From Mycobacterium simulans (GTDB taxonomy: Bacteria; Actinomycetota; Actinomycetes; Mycobacteriales; Mycobacteriaceae): 64,000 nucleotides of DNA. Where the stretch lies: contig NZ_OCVX01000003.1 of the NCBI RefSeq assembly GCF_900232995.1, positions 979,869 through 1,043,868 of the forward strand, read 5' to 3'. The notes under the pieces were generated by a model. That model saw only the letters and a list, made by a program, of their open reading frames with translations. It ran no database searches and was not told the DNA's origin. The number at the start of each line of letters is the position of its first letter. The stretch's first letter is position 1. Positions 63,156 to 64,000 of this stretch are shown piece by piece. The translations under genes and the position numbers were made by a program.

Positions 63156-64000
63156 TCATCGACGCATCCGCGACAATTCCCGCAGCATCGCGTTGTAGGC
63201 GTCCAGTTCGTCATCGGCGTAGTCGCTGTCGGCGTGCCGGTCCTCGCGGGACGCGACTCGGCGGTCTTGGCGTGCCCACTGGGTCACTAACGCCACAATT
63301 ACGATGATGACCGGCAATTCCGTTAAGCTCCAAGCAATTCCGCCGCCGAGGTGTTGATCGGAAATGACACTGGACAGCCAGGGCAGATTGACGGACCGGT
63401 AGAACGTGCCGCCGACCGCCGATGCCATGGTCATCAGGGCGATACCGAAGAAGGCGTGGAACGGCATCACCGCGAAAAGCAGCCCGATCCGCCCCGGGTA
63501 CGGCAGCCTGCGCGGCCCGGGATCGATACCAATGATGGCCCAGTAGAAGAGATATCCGACCAGCAGGAAATGGATGGCCATGAACTCATGGCCCCAGTGG
63601 TAGCGGACCAAGGTATCGAAAACCGGCGTGAAGTAAACGATATAGGGCGAGCCCACAAAGAGAACAAATGCAACGATCGGATTCGAGAAGAACGCAGTGA
63701 CCCGCGAGTGCAGCAGCCAGGTCAACCATTCCCGGGGACCGGGCGGCTGTCCATCACCGGCAGCAGGCAGTGCCCGCAGCGCCAGCGTGACCGGTCCACC
63801 AAGAACCAGTAGGACCGGGATGAACATGTTCAGCGTCATGTGCTCAGCCATGTGGACGCTGAACATCGCTGATCCGTAAGCACGTACACCCGAACTGCTG
63901 GTGAACACCAACACGACACAACCGGTCAACCACGCAACCAGCCGCCCGACGGGCCAGGAGTTGCCTGCACGGCGCAACCGCACAAACCCGACGACATACG
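63156..64000 (-). CDS. CopD/CtaG membrane protein, C-terminal part (Rv0102-like)
   Basis: The 281 residues visible run to the window edge; the start lies outside. The sequence is a caa3_CtaG domain: [96 protein letters not shown] and [12 protein letters not shown], with several conserved His residues that could bind copper. Six or seven membrane segments are evident, then a charged C-terminal tail. In Rv0102 an N-terminal CopD-like domain precedes this one. The role is presumed copper delivery for cytochrome oxidase assembly. It converges on the CopZ-like gene with 4 bp between. Confidence 0.88.
   Translation of the reverse strand, partial: YVVGFVRLRRAGNSWPVGRLVAWLTGCVVLVFTSSSGVRAYGSAMFSVHMAEHMTLNMFIPVLLVLGGPVTLALRALPAAGDGQPPGPREWLTWLLHSRVTAFFSNPIVAFVLFVGSPYIVYFTPVFDTLVRYHWGHEFMAIHFLLVGYLFYWAIIGIDPGPRRLPYPGRIGLLFAVMPFHAFFGIALMTMASAVGGTFYRSVNLPWLSSVISDQHLGGGIAWSLTELPVIIVIVALVTQWARQDRRVASREDRHADSDYADDELDAYNAMLRELSRMRR

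Noticed and set aside
1..64000. tRNA, rRNA or prophage integration sites
   Set aside because: No cloverleaf-like sequence, rRNA segment, integrase or phage structural gene was recognised; a tRNA-scan search would be needed to be sure.

Overview
The window is GC-rich DNA from a slow-growing Mycobacterium. The evidence is the PE, PPE-MPTR and PE_PGRS genes, an LdtA-type L,D-transpeptidase, F420-type and ESX-associated families, and gene order. Read backwards, the backbone follows the M. tuberculosis pepA to Rv0102 stretch as I remember it: pepA, an Rv0121c-like gene, fusA2, fadD7, oxcA, oxyS, ldtA, Rv0111-like acyltransferase, Rv0110-like rhomboid, ctpI, ctpB and the CtaG domain of Rv0102. PE_PGRS genes on both strands, and large accessory blocks, show it is not M. 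tuberculosis itself. No species is claimed.

Layout. 0-11 kb is backbone: secreted protease PepA, a broken PE_PGRS gene with suspicious low-complexity sequence, FusA2, and an oxalate module (acyl-CoA synthetase, oxalyl-CoA decarboxylase, LysR regulator), then LdtA. 11-13.5 kb holds an NRAMP-related transporter whose binding-site motifs look like those of Mg2+ rather than Mn2+ carriers, a 62-residue ORF, and upstream of both an M-box (Mg2+) riboswitch with a downstream terminator. 13.5-16.4 kb carries a methyltransferase and a membrane acyltransferase.

16.4-39.8 kb is accessory DNA between the acyltransferase and the rhomboid, which are neighbours in M. tuberculosis. It contains a REP13E12/HNH remnant; a lipoprotein, DUF1023 hydrolase and WXG100-like set; a decayed defence island (hsdM remnant, AAA-ATPase remnant, intact S8 protease, hsdR with a premature stop, M48 metallopeptidase); and a catabolic cluster. 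That cluster is a six-gene translationally coupled operon (SDR, Rieske oxygenase, LLM flavoprotein, Baeyer-Villiger monooxygenase, SDR, CoA-transferase) divergent from a lactonase-like protein, a GntR/UTRA regulator, an acyl-CoA synthetase and an SDR. Together these have the enzyme types needed to oxidise a cyclic ketone to a lactone, open it, activate the acid with CoA and beta-oxidise it.

39.8-64 kb returns to backbone with insertions: rhomboid, PE, PPE-MPTR, DUF899, an ECF sigma factor with SnoaL tail, the giant P-type ATPase CtpI, a FadD/SDR pair, a DUF4185 secreted protein frameshifted at a perfect 27-bp inverted repeat, a DUF2236 oxygenase with TetR regulator, a hydrolase-cyclase fusion, CtpB, a PE-PPE hydrolase, a CopZ-like chaperone and CtaG.

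Five genes carry frame or stop disruptions (PE_PGRS, DUF1023, hsdR, hsdM, DUF4185); some may be assembly errors. A 103-bp foldback repeat occurs twice, each time between convergent genes. I saw no tRNA, rRNA or CRISPR array.
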